Positions 32,003-45,100 of a stretch of 64,000 nucleotides of DNA are shown here, piece by piece. Numbering within the stretch: position 1 is the stretch's first letter; the number at the start of each line of letters is the position of its first letter. The translations under genes and the position numbers were made by a program. Source of the stretch: Macquaria australasica (Eukaryota > Chordata > Actinopteri > Centrarchiformes > Percichthyidae); contig SEMN01000101.1 in NCBI GenBank assembly GCA_005408345.1, forward strand, positions 1 to 64,000. The letters are read 5' to 3'. Under the pieces are notes generated by a model. That model was not told the DNA's origin. It did not search any database and saw only the letters and a program-made list of their open reading frames with translations.

Positions 32003-32611
32003 TCAGACAGCTCTTCCATCCAGGATATCTGCAGGGTGGATGGGATGGTCTTCCTCTAGGTCGTTCATTTGTACAGCAGGGTGTTGCTCTCCTCTAATTG
32101 TGGCAATATTATGGAGAACAACACATGCCACAATAATGTCACATGCCCTCTCTGGGGTTACACTGAGTTTACGTAGACACTGGAACCGGGCTTTGAGAAT
32201 GCCTATTGTCACCTCAACCTGGGCTCTAGTCCTGCAGTGGGCCACATTGAAACGCTGTTGGGGGCCCGGCTGAGGGTCAGGTTAAGGGGTCAGCAGAAAG
32301 GGCTGGCATGGGTACCCTCTGTCACCAAGCAGATGGCAATCAAACTGTCCCGTAATTATATAGTGGATACATTTAGAGGGTGTTTAAAAGAGGGAGATAA
32401 GGGAATGATATTTGTATAAAGCTTTACTTACCATGTGCAAATCTGTTGCTCAGGGAACACTCATGATACATTTGTGAGTCATGCGCAGAGCCAGGCCACC
32501 CGGTTCCTGGTTCCCAGACGTCCCAGATGATGTCCAGAAAAACCCCTGGCATACGGGTGACCACCATCTGCTTTCTTCCAGTAGAGCTGCATAATTTTCA
32601 GAACTTGAATC
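32003..32611 (-). pseudogene. Harbinger DDE transposase, C-terminal two exons
   Basis: Exons on minus: 32611-32432 (FLDIIWDV, GWPGSAHDSQMYHECSLSNRF) and 32349-32003 (QFDCHLLGDRGYPCQPF, then AHCRTRAQVEVTIGILKARF). Candidate catalytic residues are D in FLDI, D in GDRGYP and E in AQVEVTIG. A stop (TAA) interrupts the frame after PFLLTP. The acceptor before GACAG reads GG instead of AG at 32350-32351. The N-terminal exons are not seen. It converges with the Myb-like gene, as expected for Harbinger. Confidence 0.85.
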
Positions 32612-32708
32612 CTGAAATGAAAGAAAATGAACTATGTATGTATAAAATTGGTAGTTTTATAGTGATGTCTTCCATATTTGAGGATGCTGATTGACAGTAA
32701 CAGTGAAA

Positions 32709-33818
32709 TACACCGATCAGCCATAACATTATGATCAACTGCTTAATATTGTCTAGGTCCCCCTTTTGCCGCCAAAACAGCCCTGACCTGTCAAGGCATG
32801 GACTCCACTAGACCTCTGAAGGTGTGCTGTGGTATCTGACACCAAGACGTTAGCAGCAGATCCTTTAAGTCCTGTAAGTTGTGAGGTGGGGCCTCCATGG
32901 ATCAGACTTGTTTGTCCGGCACATCCCATAGATGCTCGATTGGATTGAGATCTGGGGACGAGGGCAAGTCAACACCTTGAACTCGTTGTCGTGTTCCTCA
33001 AACCATTCCTGATCTATTTTTGCAGTGTGGCAGGGCGCATTATCCTGCTGAAAGAGGCCACTGCCATTAGGGAATACCATTTCCATGAAGGGGTGCATCA
33101 CACTGCCTCCGCCGGCTTGCCTTCTTCCCATAGTGCATCCTGGTACCATGTCTTCCCCAGGTAAGCGACGCATACACACCCGGCCATCCACATGATGTAA
33201 AAGAAAACGTGATTCATCAGACCAGGCCACCTTCTTCCATTGCTCCGTGGTCCAGTTCTGATGCTCACGTGCCCATTGTAGGCGCTTTTGGCAGTGGACA
33301 GGGGTCAGCATGGGCACCCTGACCGGTCTGTGGCAGCCCCATACGCAACAAACTGCGATGCACTGTGTGTTCTGACACCTTTCTATCAGAACCAGTATCA
33401 ACTTTTTCAGCAATTTGAGCTACAGTAGCTCTTCTGTTGGATCGGACCACACGGGCCAGCTCCCCACGCGCATCACTGAGCCTTGGCTGCCCATGACCCT
33501 GTCACCTGTTCACCGGTTTTCCTTCCTTGGACCACTTTTGGTAGGTACTGACCACTGCAGACCAGGAACACCCCACAAGAGCTGCAGTTTTGGAGATGCT
33601 CTGACCCAGTCGTCTAGCCATCACAATTTGGCCCTTGTCAAAGTCGCTCACATCCTTACGTTTGCCCATTTTTCCTGCTTCCAACACATCAACTTCAGGA
33701 CAAAATGTTCACTTGCTGCCTAATATATCCAACCCACTGACAGGTGCCATTGTAACGAGATAATCAGTGTTCTTCACTTCATCTGTCAGTGGTCATAATG
33801 TTATGGCTGATCGGTGTA
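32709..33818 (-). mobile_element. Tc1-like transposon with broken transposase
   Basis: Inverted ends CACCGATCAGCCATAACATT (from 32711) and its complement (to 33816) are flanked by TA (32709-32710, 33817-33818), the Tc1/mariner target. The minus-strand transposase has the paired HTH region ([21 protein letters not shown]), WSDESRF, QQDNAPCHT and, in a shifted frame, PDLNPIEHLWD, i.e. a DDE triad. Faults: TGA after GKPVNR, a missing segment of about 30 residues before HPFMEMVFP, and a frameshift before the final catalytic Glu. Length is 1106 bp. Confidence 0.9.
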
Positions 33819-33894
33819 CTCAATGGTAAGCTGTAATGATAAAGCAAGGTAAACTACAATGATGCACGAATTGATGAATACATAGGATATGTTG

Positions 33895-34104
33895 CCAAAA
33901 ACATTTTCAGTTTTCAGTTTTATTTATATAGCGCCATATCATAACAAAGTTATCTCAGGGCACTTTTTCGAATAGAGCAAGTCTAGACCGACTCTTTATA
34001 TTTACAGAGACCCAACAGTTCCCACCATGAGCAAGCACTATGCGACAGTGGCAAGGAAAAACTCCCTTTTAACAGGTAGAAACCTTGAGCAGAACCAAAA
34101 ACAT
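33895..34104 (-). mobile_element. L2 3' tail insertion with 10-bp duplication
   Basis: CCAAAAACAT at 33895-33904 and 34095-34104 flank 190 bases that match the L2 3' UTR seen at 18110-18290, in minus orientation. It is a strongly 5'-truncated LINE insertion. Confidence 0.85.
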
Positions 34105-35649
34105 CTGTTCTTTACTTTATGTGCATTATCTCCAGTCTAACGTTAGTCATCCCACTCCTACCATGTGTTTATAACTGACACTAGTTTAGTATTATCGTTG
34201 TCTAAACCCACTGCCAGACCCATTAAGTACAGTAACATTAGTTGACAATTTAAAAGTCTCATCTATTATGCTGAAACCTTAACACATCAATTCAGCTCTC
34301 ACGTCAATAATGAACGTCTAATTCACTAACCGTTAGCGTTATCATCCAGCAAATTTAGCTATGCTGACATTGCTGAGTCTCTCGGTGGAAGCTGGACAAA
34401 TGGCGATTGATAAAGCTGGCTAGCTAACGTTAGTTCAAAGTCACTAACCTTTATTGTGCAAGCTAGCAAGCTGATAATGATATTGCTCTTTATAAATCCG
34501 AATATTTTAAAATAACGTTAGTCAAACTATAATAACAGTGTAACATCACTTACCTCATCTATCAACATGATGCCGGTCGATCACGTTCAGTCTACTGTAT
34601 GTCATGTCACCGTTTTGGCCGATGCCCAGGATACTCACTCGCGCCATCATTCCTATTTGTAATAATAACATTGTATTTATCAAGTTAATTATTGAAATCT
34701 GGGAATGCAGTAACAGTGTCACAAAGAAGGCAGTCAAACAACCAGACAGGTTGTAAACAAAGCTCCAGGTTAGACAAATTTATCTGGATTAAAATACAAA
34801 GGCAAACATTAAAGTTATTGCCCAAAGTGTCTGTTGTAAACATGCATAACAGTTTATATACCCACTTCCTGCTTCATCTTTGACCTACTACTGTACTGTG
34901 TTTGTGCACACAGTTTTCCTGTGCAATGAGGGTAAACTGTTGGTTTGTTCCTGACTCCTTGTGTTTTTGACCTGTCGGACTCACAGATCTCAGCAATTAC
35001 TTTGGTCAGTACAATGTTATTATAACAGATAGAAATGATTACTAATAGATGAGTAGTTTGGGTGTATGATAAAGAGACAACTATATCGCCTAAGTGTATA
35101 GGTTTGATTCCAGCAACATTTCCTTCTGAACTGTCCTTGAATGAAACATTGATCAGTGTGCTCCCTGCATACAGTATGAGCTTATACTACCGTTAGACAA
35201 GGAGTGTGACACATTCTTTGTCTTACTGCCTTTGTCATCTTATCAGTCAGCTACTTCTTCCCCTCATACAATTATGTTGTCTTTACCCTCACCCCTCCAC
35301 CTGTCCCATAACAAAACACTCCTAAAGCACCTGTTAACCTTCGACCATGGGTGTCACTTCATTGAAACTTATACTATAAGGAAGAGTTTCAGCTTTAAAG
35401 TGCACAGCACTGTGCTTAAAGTATGTTCTGTAAATACCAAAAGAAATTCCCTAAAGAAAAGTGAATCAGGTGGTGCAGTCTGATGGCTAAAAGTCCTCAG
35501 TTTCCTTTGGAATACAGTGCGTTGCATTACACCTGAATTGTGGTTAACCTAATTCTGCAGCTGCAAGCATTAAACAGTGATCACAGTTCACTAAATGCCC
35601 TTTACCGTTGAAATTGTGTGAAGGTATTTTTTAAATGAATTTATAGGTA
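34105..35649. other. Intergenic, no gene seen
   Basis: AT-rich with several 'taacgttag' motifs around 34320-34560. A minus-strand open frame at 34555-34737 has no recognised similarity. The lost right end of the Harbinger element would be expected around here but was not found. Confidence 0.4.
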
Positions 35650-36200
35650 ATCAGAATCAGAATGAGCTTTATTGGCAAAGTATGTATACACATACAAGGA
35701 ATTTGACTCCAGTTTTAAGTTGCTCTCAGTGTACTTACACACAGTTCCAAGAATAATTTACAGGAAGAACAGGTTGTGTTCAGGGTGTTATGGGTCTGTA
35801 GTGATGTTTCCTGTCTCCTGACTCTTGAGATGTATAAATCCTGAATGGAGGTTGCCCCCAATGATTTTTTCTGCAGTCCTGAGTGTCCGTTGTAGTCTGT
35901 TTTGTCCTGTTTGGTGGCTGATCCAAACCAGATGATGGAGTCGATGTTGGACACCCACTTTAGGTTCTGGGAAACCTTCAGGTTTCTGGATCGCAGTTTG
36001 TTTGTCAGCAGACACAGTGCTGTTGAGTATGGTGATGGGTGTAGTGTTGGGGAGCTCCTCCTGAAGTCACGTGTTCAGCTCCAGGTTGTTATGACTGCAC
36101 CAGAGGGTCAGCTGTTCAACCTGCCATCTTTATGCAGACTCCTTACTTGGTCATTTTTTTGTGAGTACAGAGTGGAGTCAGGGGAGATAGGGGAAGCACA
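35650..36200 (-). mobile_element. LINE fragment (RT C-terminal end and 3' tail)
   Basis: The minus-strand frames read VWIS, then QNRLQRTLRTAEKIIGGNL and IQDLYISRVRRQE, the part after the RT core in Rex1/CR1-type LINEs (RTAEKIIG, DLYLSRVR). The 3' end is the common fish sequence 'caaattccttgtatgtgtatac...' followed by 'ttctgattctgatta'. The frames shift, so it is dead. Confidence 0.65.
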
Positions 36201-36231
36201 TGAAATATTGATGTTCTCAATGATACTCTAG

Positions 36232-38250
36232 GTCAGCGGTTCCTATGCAGACACACAGGGTGGAGATAGAAAGAAAAGCTCTGCTTAATACACAGGTGAT
36301 ATTGTATTTCTGCAAAGGATTTAGTAGAAGGCAAACCTCAGCTCTCCCACATTTTGAACTCCTAGATTACAGTTGATCTTTTGACTGATATTCTGCATAA
36401 CCTCAGTTCAGATTATACACCTATAGCACATAGCTTGAAACTGATCTAAGATAAAAGACGACACTTCTTAACACTAGAAAGGCCTAGCTCTAGTGATTGA
36501 CAATGACCAGATGCATGTAATATTGCTGACAATGATCTAAATGAATAACATGACCAGGATAATGTGAATGAAATGCAACGGTCAGCCATGATCGGAATTA
36601 ACAGATCAAATAAAATCAGAAGGGGACAACGAGCAGCAAGATATCCTTAAAGCCACTAGTTTTATGTATCAGAGAATCCATGCAAGCCACACTTACAGAG
36701 CAAGCACCTTCACATTGTAATGCTTAAACATGGATTGTAGAGACTAGGAAGAAATATTAAGTCAGAAAATAGATATCTCTACATGTAGAACAGGTTTTAG
36801 TAGCAGCCAATGAGAAAATTCATTTCATAGGAATGCACCAGCCAACCACTGGTGCATTTCAATTGTTCCAACTGATTTTGTGATGTTTTGTGATAAGGTC
36901 AACAATGACCAGGAACTTGCTTGAATGAGGGCAGCAATGACCATGAATAACGAGCAGCAGATAAGAGGATTTATTTATTTTATTTAGGCTGATACAGCAC
37001 TGTGAGGCAAAAGGGGAGCAGTGTGACCTATGTTCCCACAGGTAGTGCAGGAAATGGCTTGGGAACTTCCAGCGAGCATGATCAGTATTTCAGTGTCCGC
37101 AAAAGGTGTTCAGGGTGTTTGAATGGGAATATAGAGAAATGGCTTGCTGAATGATTGTGGTACTGATACACAATGTTTCTTCCGTTTTTAGGATTCAGAT
37201 TGCCAGTCAATGCCAGAATAGGAATCGGTTCTTGCCTTCTCTCTGGATAAATGGAGCAGATCACATCACCTTAGATGTTGAAAGCTACCAGAAACTCGCC
37301 AATGGATAGTCCCACTTAGCCAGGGATCTGCACACTTATGACCGCAGCTAACTTTTTCCCAGTGGTGATCTTTTTGTGCCACTTGTGAGATGGTAGGATG
37401 AGGCTCATGAGATTTATATCTTTACTTTGAAGGATTTTTTGGTGATATTTGTGAGGAGGATGCTTTTGAAACTTTGTAATGCTGTAATTGCTGAAATGTA
37501 ATGTGCTTGCCTGGTGTGGAGCTGATATTAGCTAAAATATAATGTAGGCTGTTATGAAAACTATGTTGCATGTAAGTGCAAGAACATACATTTATAATTC
37601 GGACATTTTAGTTTATTTAAAATTCATGTAGTATGTAGTAGTAAGCCATAGCTACCCTGTCATTGTACTAGCTCAAACATTGGTGAATTGCTTATGTATT
37701 TTGTTGTGTTTTTCTACAGTTTCACTCTTGATTCATGAATGCATCTACAACGGCATCTTATTAAAAGGCACAACTAAGATCATCCCTCTTATGCATTTAT
37801 TGGAAGGAGTTTGGCTTGCTGTTAAATTGCCACATGATGAGAACAGTACAGGGGGCAATTGTAACATCTCAAATTGCACCAATCATAAACGAGACAACCA
37901 TGAAACTCATTATGCACATGGTCTGTGATGATCGCTTTTGCCTGCCAAAGGACAAACTGATGTCTTGTACCTGTCAAAGTTTTTCTGCCAAGACTAATTT
38001 TTGAGATATGAAAGTCTTTTTTTTTGTTTTTTTTGTTTACAGTATTTTCCTCAAACTGTCTTAACCTTAAATGTCTTTGTTTCTAGCCAGCAGGGTAGCT
38101 TGTGTCATGGGTGGTATGGCTTGGGGCAATTGTAACACATCAAAATGGTGTCTGGCTTAGTAATGACATCAAAATAGATTCTTTTTTTCCTAATAATTAA
38201 AAAAAAAAAGTATATTATGTTCAGTTTATAATACTCTATGATATATTTTG
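36232..38250. other. Intergenic, no gene seen
   Basis: AT-rich, without coding resemblance. The motif GGGGCAATTGTAACA recurs near 37852 and 38125. Confidence 0.4.
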
Positions 38251-38252
38251 TG

Positions 38253-38325
38253 GCATAGTCTAGTGGATAAGTCTTTTGCCTCTCAATCTGGGGACTGGTG
38301 GCTCAATTCCCATGAGGAGCCAATT
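38253..38325 (+). other. tRNA-like sequence (SINE head or tRNA pseudogene)
   Basis: GTGGCATAGTCTAGTGGATAAG (A-box-like) and GGCTCAATTCC (B-box-like) lie about 40 bases apart with the order and spacing of a tRNA. The B box departs from GGTTCGA, and flanking pairing is weak, so a SINE head or pseudogene is favoured. Confidence 0.4.
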
Positions 38326-38789
38326 AAATACTGCCATATTGGCTGAAGATCAACATATTTTTCAACTATTATTTTTTGTTTGTAATAGTCGCCTAGTATT
38401 GAAACTCAGTAGTATCAAAACTCAGATTCAAAACCTGGTTAGGAGGTAGTTGTTTTGAACTATTTAATAGAAAAGTAACGTACACCAAGGGTTGTAGAAA
38501 GGTGCTGATCACTGGAAGCAGTAGGAAAAAGTATTTTGAAATATTTAACAGTAGCAATAAAATTGTGAACCATGTTGCTTGTATAATTTCACTGTGTAAG
38601 GACCTAAGAACGTGTGCTCATAAGTGTCATTCACTGTAACTGTCCTAAGTTTGAAGCTGTGATTGATGTGAATGGGGACTTAGTCCTTAAAACCTCAGTG
38701 GACCATCAGCCTCCTCCCTCTTTAACCATTCTCCCTCTTCCTCCAGCTCTTGTTGCTCCCTGTAAATCCCAGTCCTGGTCTTATTTCCC

Positions 38790-38895
38790 CCTCTCATTCC
38801 CCTCCTCCTCCTCCTCCTCCTCCTCCTCCACTTCTCTCCCTCTGCTCGCGTGCCACACCTCCTCCTCCTTCTCCTCCTCCTTCTCCTCCTCTCAT
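38790..38895 (+). repeat. (TCC)n pyrimidine tract
   Basis: Runs of CCT/TCC units, with a further CTC/TTC run to about 38895. It lies shortly upstream of the first exon of the second host gene. Confidence 0.85.
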
Positions 38896-38899
38896 GACT

Positions 38900-39015
38900 C
38901 TGGGTGTTGCCAGTGGAGCCCAGCCCCCTTTACTCTTCTCAGCTGGAGGAATTGGATACATTCACAAACGCTCTCACACACTCACACACAAGCACTCCGG
39001 CAGATGAGGAAACAG
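38900..39015 (+). promoter_or_regulatory. Candidate first (5' UTR) exon or promoter of the second host gene
   Basis: A donor-like AACAG|GTATCA at 39015 follows a stretch that is less AT-rich than its surroundings. The next exon has an acceptor at 39174. A non-coding exon ending here would splice to the start codon at 39191. No TATA box was found. Confidence 0.3.
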
Positions 39016-39190
39016 GTATCATGACCCTGCTCGAGGACAACCTCCACACTGAATCGTTTACCACAACTGAACTTCAAGGCAGAATTAACCTCTTTAAAAA
39101 CATGACGACAAATCTCTAAGGAAGTTTTGCTTCTTTTTTTAACCTCACCACATTTGAATTTTCCTCAACCTCAGGGATTGTTACAGCAAC

Positions 39191-42100
39191 ATGAGTGTGA
39201 AGGGGAAAAAGGCTCGGCTTGTCATCAGCTGGCAAAAATCATTCTCCATTCTGGCTCCTTGGAGGAAAGGTACAGTCACCATCTATCTTATTCTATATTT
39301 CCATGGCAGTATCAGTGGTTTAACCTTCCCTACCAACTTACAATTTCTGTGAGATGCAGCAGTAATTTCAGTCACAGGGTGTGTTTTATTTTACGTCTCT
39401 GATCGCTCATCAGCAGACAAATCCTTTCATCACAAACCGATACTACCTCCATCCACTAACAGCCATTTATTTGATGATGGATGATTAGCACTCTGAGGGC
39501 CTCTGTGCTGTGCTTTGTACTGTAGGTGACTGGCATTTTAATTAATTAGAAGAAGTGTGAAAAACCCTCAGAATTTACTTAACTGTGGGTCTACAAGGGG
39601 CATTTTGATGGGAAGCAAATCTGTTGTTGGTCAGGTGAGATTAGCAACTCCATCATATGATTCTGACTTTAATTGGATTCCCAGACAGTAGATTAAGTTT
39701 TCTTTCTAAAGGGCAATTAACATTCAGGACATTCTCCAAAACCAACTTTTAAGGCCTGCTTTTTCATCTTCTCTGGCTCTTAATCATACATTTTTTTCTG
39801 TTTTCCTCATTTCATTTAAATAAATGGTTTTGATGAAAACTGAGAGATGTAAATACTATGTCTGGTCTGATTGCTCCAACAAAACAGACATGGAGAACTC
39901 ATGTATATGCCTCCTCCTCCATGTGTCTACTGTAACAGAAGAACGGAATAGAATAGCAGCTTTCAAAATAGGACAATTCATACAACAATGCAATTCAAAG
40001 GTCTTTACTTATTGGTAGGTAATTGCAGTACTATTTATGTCTGCTGTCTGAAACATCCAAGGAGGTATGACTTTCTGTAGCTCCATAGTACATAATGTCT
40101 TTACTGTAAAATGTAATCATATGTTGCTCTAACATTTTTTCCTGATAGCATGATTCATTGTTATATGAACACATTATTAGATTTTAAAGTTGGCACTTGG
40201 AGGCAGCAGAGTAAGCTGTAAGCCATATATTATGATATATGGCAAATGTGTTAGCAAATAATTAGCTATCTACACACCCAGCAGATATGAAGCAACAAAC
40301 AAAGCAACTAATTTGGGGTCATGTCCACCTGACAAATGTAAGTCCAATATTCCCTCTTCTTTTAGACTCTTTAGCTGCTCCACTATGTTGCTAATTTGCT
40401 GACTGCTGTTTGGTGCTGGGCAGGTAGTGTACCGAGTTAAAAACAGCTGCCTGCTGGTGCTGGTTGATGAGAGCGCTGACACTGAAACAAACAGTAAATT
40501 TGCTGTCTGGAAAACCAAAACAATTGGCTAAAAGGGCTACAAAGCTTTTGAATTTGGTGATAATCCTCTGTGGGTTTTTCACTACGAGCAACACCTTTCA
40601 CACAGCCCACATGTTAGTCATTTGAACCATTATTAATATAAAACAATGTAACTTTGGTTTGGTCTCCACCAATTCCTGAAAAACACATCTGTCTCTCCTG
40701 CTAAATGCTCCACTACGTTCACCAGCTAGTTCTTTTTCACTGAAAACTGTTTCCTGTCACTGCAGGAAATTAGATTAGTGAGAGAGGTGAGACTGAACCA
40801 AACTGTAAATTTGTTGGCTGGAAAACCAAAACTATCAGCTAAAAGAGGTTAAAAGCTTTGTTAAACTGCCGACTTGGTGTCAGTTCTCTGTGGCTTTGTC
40901 ATTGCAAGCAACACCGTTCACATAGCCTACATGTAGTCATATGATCCACTGTTGACACAAAAATATAACAGCTTTAAAGCTGCACTGATCATTTTTCACT
41001 ACTTTGGGTTGTGGGGTGTAAAACCAAAACAATGAAAGCAGTGCTTGCCCCTCCTTCATTAACCTCTTAACCCCAGCTTCTCCAGTGGAGCTGCTCAGTG
41101 GTCAGCAGATCAGACTGTAGTTGTACTGGACAGCTTCCAGGTGTGAGTGTGTAACTGTGATCAGGGCGTTCCTGAAAAAGAGAGCATTGCTCTCAGTGAA
41201 ACTCCCCCTGAATAAATAAAGGTGAAAAAAAAAGAGGTTAAAAAGCTGAGAGGAACAGCAGAGCTGATCATTCTCTCTGGTTTCTTCACTATGAGCGACC
41301 CCTTTCACATTACACATAGTCATTTGATCCATTGTTAATATAAATATACTGATTAGTGGAACTTTAAGGGGTGTACGTTTTATATTACATTATGTGTCTG
41401 AAAAGTGATGTTGATATCATGTTCAGCAGTATAATCTTAAACAGTGTTAATCTGTGTTGAGTTTGTGAAATCTTTCTCTATATATGACGCTTCCAGACAA
41501 AATCAAAAACAATGTCAAACTCTGCAGCAAAACACTGAGAGTTCTCATTCTCATCTCTCTCCCCTTTTTAATCCTGGTGTCAGGTTGCTCTGCATTCCAT
41601 GTCGGAGGCTTGCTCAGATATCACTGTCATCTTTTTTACAGTGCGAGCCTCCACACCTGCTGAGCAGCAAATCCTCTGGCCGTTTGGCTGTGGGAGGAAT
41701 TATAAAGTTGCTCATTGTTGCGGCTGTGAGGGAACCCCTACACTCTGCTTGACAGCAGTCACATTGTTTGTCATTTTACTCAGAGAAGAGGGCCATTGTA
41801 AAGATAACACTTACATTGTGTACAGTGCAGCGGGGAGCAGCTTTTCATTGGCGCATTCGTGTATGTCCTTGTTATCATTTCATCGCTCTTTAGATTCAGG
41901 AGGTTGTCTGAAGAAAGGCAATGTTATTTAATACGGCTTCAGCTCCCAAAACTGTTACATAACATCACTGGCTGAAATCAGATGTTCTTTGTTTTAAGAG
42001 ACTGCACAAAACTGTGTAAAGCAACCATAAAAGTAAGATGGCCATCCATAAAACTGCCCTCTCTGATCATCATTTGGTGACTAATACCTGAAATATGCAA

Positions 42101-45100
42101 CACTAAGGGAGATTCAGTGGAATTCTGTAATAGACAGGATTACAAAGTCAAGAGGGGTTGTCAGACATTATTCAGACATCAGGAATTTGAGTTGCTGAGG
42201 TGACTAAAGTAGTAAATATGTTATGTGTGACACCGGTACAAAGAAGAGTAGGTTTTGACCACCGACTGACATAGAGGATTGAGAGATTTGCTCAGAGGAG
42301 GTGAATAATGACGTCTGGTGATTTTACTATGTCCTGCATCACTTTTTTATTGATACTTTAATGTCTGTATGTACTATCTTAGCAAAGGAAAGTAGCATTA
42401 TAAGGGTGTGATAATACCTACTTTGTTCAACTTTAGTCTGAATCATAGTGGAAGATTTTATTTTATTGCTTTGGTTCAGCAAGCCAAGGTTCCAAAATCA
42501 CATAGATTGAGCTTACATTTTAGTGATTGAGAGCTGAATTGAAACTGGAACCTCGTTTTTTTTCCAGGAGTAGGAAAACATCTTTCAAAATCAGATTGAG
42601 ATTTGTAAGGAAGCTGTATAAGGCAATTCACCCCGCACAACATATAGTAGGTTATTAGACAGGGATGGTACATTTATTTTAAAAAATGATGAAATATAAT
42701 TATTTATTTATTATTTCTGTTTTTATGGCCTTTAATGAACACCATTCCCCACAAGCCCAAAAAGTCACGAGATCGACAGAAGAAGACAGTCAGCCAGAGG
42801 CCACAGCTAATTCATGGCTGTAACAATAGCAGGACAAGGAGGAATGAAAAGTGTAGATTAGGGGTGTTACCGAATACAAATACATTATTTGGATATGCAC
42901 AGATAGATAGATGTTTTATTTCAAACATATGAAAAAATTAAAATATAAGTAAGAAACAAAACAAGAATAACCAATAAAACTAACAGCAAAATACAGCAAA
43001 GTAACAATAAACAGCAGATAATGTGCTCTGAACAGATATGAAAAACATCTGAATTTTTGCAGTAATATTTGCACCCCCCCACCACCACTCCACTGACCTG
43101 TCTTCCAATTGCTGCATTCACAGTCACATCTCAGTTAAATTTAAACACACAGACATCATACACACCTTGTTAGAATAAGCAGAATTCACCCCTTACAGTG
43201 GTGAATCGCCAATGTCCATCAAGCAGAGATGTCTATAAATGCCTTTAGAAATCGTAAGAGCTTCAGAGTTTCAGTAAATTGCCCCAAATATGCTTGATGT
43301 GAATGTACCCTGAAAGTGTTCTGGGTATATATGTGCCTTGCTCAATGTTTTGTTGAAAACACTATGAGGAAATTGACTGCTTAAACCCCTATATATCCTG
43401 TATTTTGGAAGGATGGTAAGACAAACTAAATTCTAAATTGAGGAAATTAGCCTGAAAGAGTTTTGACTTGAGTTACAAGTGATCCTGCACATTCTTGCCT
43501 TATCTTAATGGCAAGAATGTTCTGATAAGACTGTGCGGAGTTGAGGGGGCCCCCGTTAACTTTGATAAAGAAAGGGAGTCTGGGTATCATCCTTAGGATT
43601 GATGATGCCACTGCCAAGAAAGATGTGGAAAACAGAGCAGGGATCCCAGCTGGGCCACATGTTGAGAGATGAGTCCAGAAATGTACTGCTTCTCTTGGGT
43701 TTAGAAGATGGTGATAGTTGGTAGATGGGGGAGACAGGGGCGTTTCTAGGAGTTGGGGCTAAGCCCCAAGGCTGAGGGGCTCCGGGGCTGAGGTCAGTGT
43801 GTGTGCGCACCAAATTTATTTTGGGTGGTCCCTGATGTTCTGCCTGGAACACTACTGCCTAAATTTCATTAAATGTTACTGCATTGTATGACTACTGCAA
43901 ACATTACATTTCATGTTAAGACAATTGCCCCGCAGGGCAGCTGAGAATTCTCAAACCTATGGCCCCAGTGTTTAATTGCTACTTTACTTTTCTATTCTGT
44001 TTTTACATTTTTATTTGACTGCTGTAATGTGCTGCAACACTTTGTGTTGTACAAATAAAATAAACCAGCAGCCTGATGGCCGTAGATTGAATTGAAACAC
44101 TTGTTTATTTGTACAGCCATTGAGAGAATATCAGCTGTTTTGACAATCTCGCTTCGCCACGTTCTCCAGCAAAAATGTCAGAATGCACCAGCAGCAGATA
44201 TCACAGATATCTACACTGATCAAGTAAACCAGTGGTTCTCAAATCTAGGGGCAGTACGGTCGCTAGTGGGGCTGTTGTTTTTATCTTACCTTTTTAGTGC
44301 AGTGTTGTTGCTGCTGCTGTCTGAGCCCGACAGCCGAGCAGAAGCAGCATTGCACGCCGTGCGTCCATTCCAAAAGAGGGCTGCAGATGGATGACTGAGC
44401 TTGTATACAAGTGGACGTTACCCAGTCAGTCTCTCTACATCCACTCACAGGCAACAGCAAGGGTTTCGTAACTGGGTTCATTTGACAAGTATTGACTTAT
44501 TTACTTCTGCGCATGTTTAACTGCAGAAAAACTGTATACATCAGTGGTATTCTTACTCTGTGTTCAGACAGAACGCAAATTTGAGAGTTGGTACATTGGC
44601 TGTTTGGGGTAAATAAACACAAACAGCAGTCAAATTTGCCAGAATGAGGCGTAAATTCACTTGGCTTTCTGTCTGAACACAGCTTTAATCCATTTGGTTC
44701 AGTAGTTCATGGCCTGAATATATATGTTGCCTGTACATGTTGTCCACCTGTTCCATCTTCTACCATAAAGTCATTCTCCACAGCAGACATTTTGACATTT
44801 TGTCAAAGTAGTTAAAGCACAGGTGTTACTAATAACATTAACAATGGCTCTGTTTTATTGTGTCCCAGTAAGCCATGACAGTGTGACAGTGAGCCAGCAT
44901 GCACAATACCAGGATCCTGAAACTGAAGCAGCTAAATGGAATTCAGCCATTATTAATTTTATTATTTACACCTGTGCTTTTCAAACACGACATGTCAAAA
45001 TATCTTCCATAAAAATAGGCTTATTAATAGGAGCCTTTCAAATGTATTTATTCTTCAACAAAAAATGACATTTAAAATTGATTTACAAAAATGTAAACCT

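Larger units (their letters stand above)
27188..32611. mobile_element. Harbinger-type DNA transposon, interrupted and 3'-incomplete
   Basis: The left end (GGTTTAACAAACTCTGAG..., 27195 onward) resembles known fish Harbinger termini. It is followed by a Myb-like gene on + (27386-29225) and a converging DDE transposase on - (32611-32003), the two-gene layout of this superfamily. A Rex3 LINE (29215-31905) splits it and a Tc1 element lies just past it. An inverted copy of the left end was searched for up to 35 kb and not found, so the right end is lost or lies outside what I recognised. Confidence 0.75.

Noticed and set aside
34555..34737. Minus-strand frame as first exon of the Harbinger transposase
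   Set aside because: The residues do not resemble known N-termini of the family and a stop precedes the donor-like site.
38614..39024. 136-residue open frame with Ser/Pro runs
   Set aside because: It is a by-product of the (TCC)n tract and shows no conserved region.
44229..44545. hAT element bounded by CAGTGGT motifs
   Set aside because: The second motif is not inverted and diverges after seven bases; no duplication was found.
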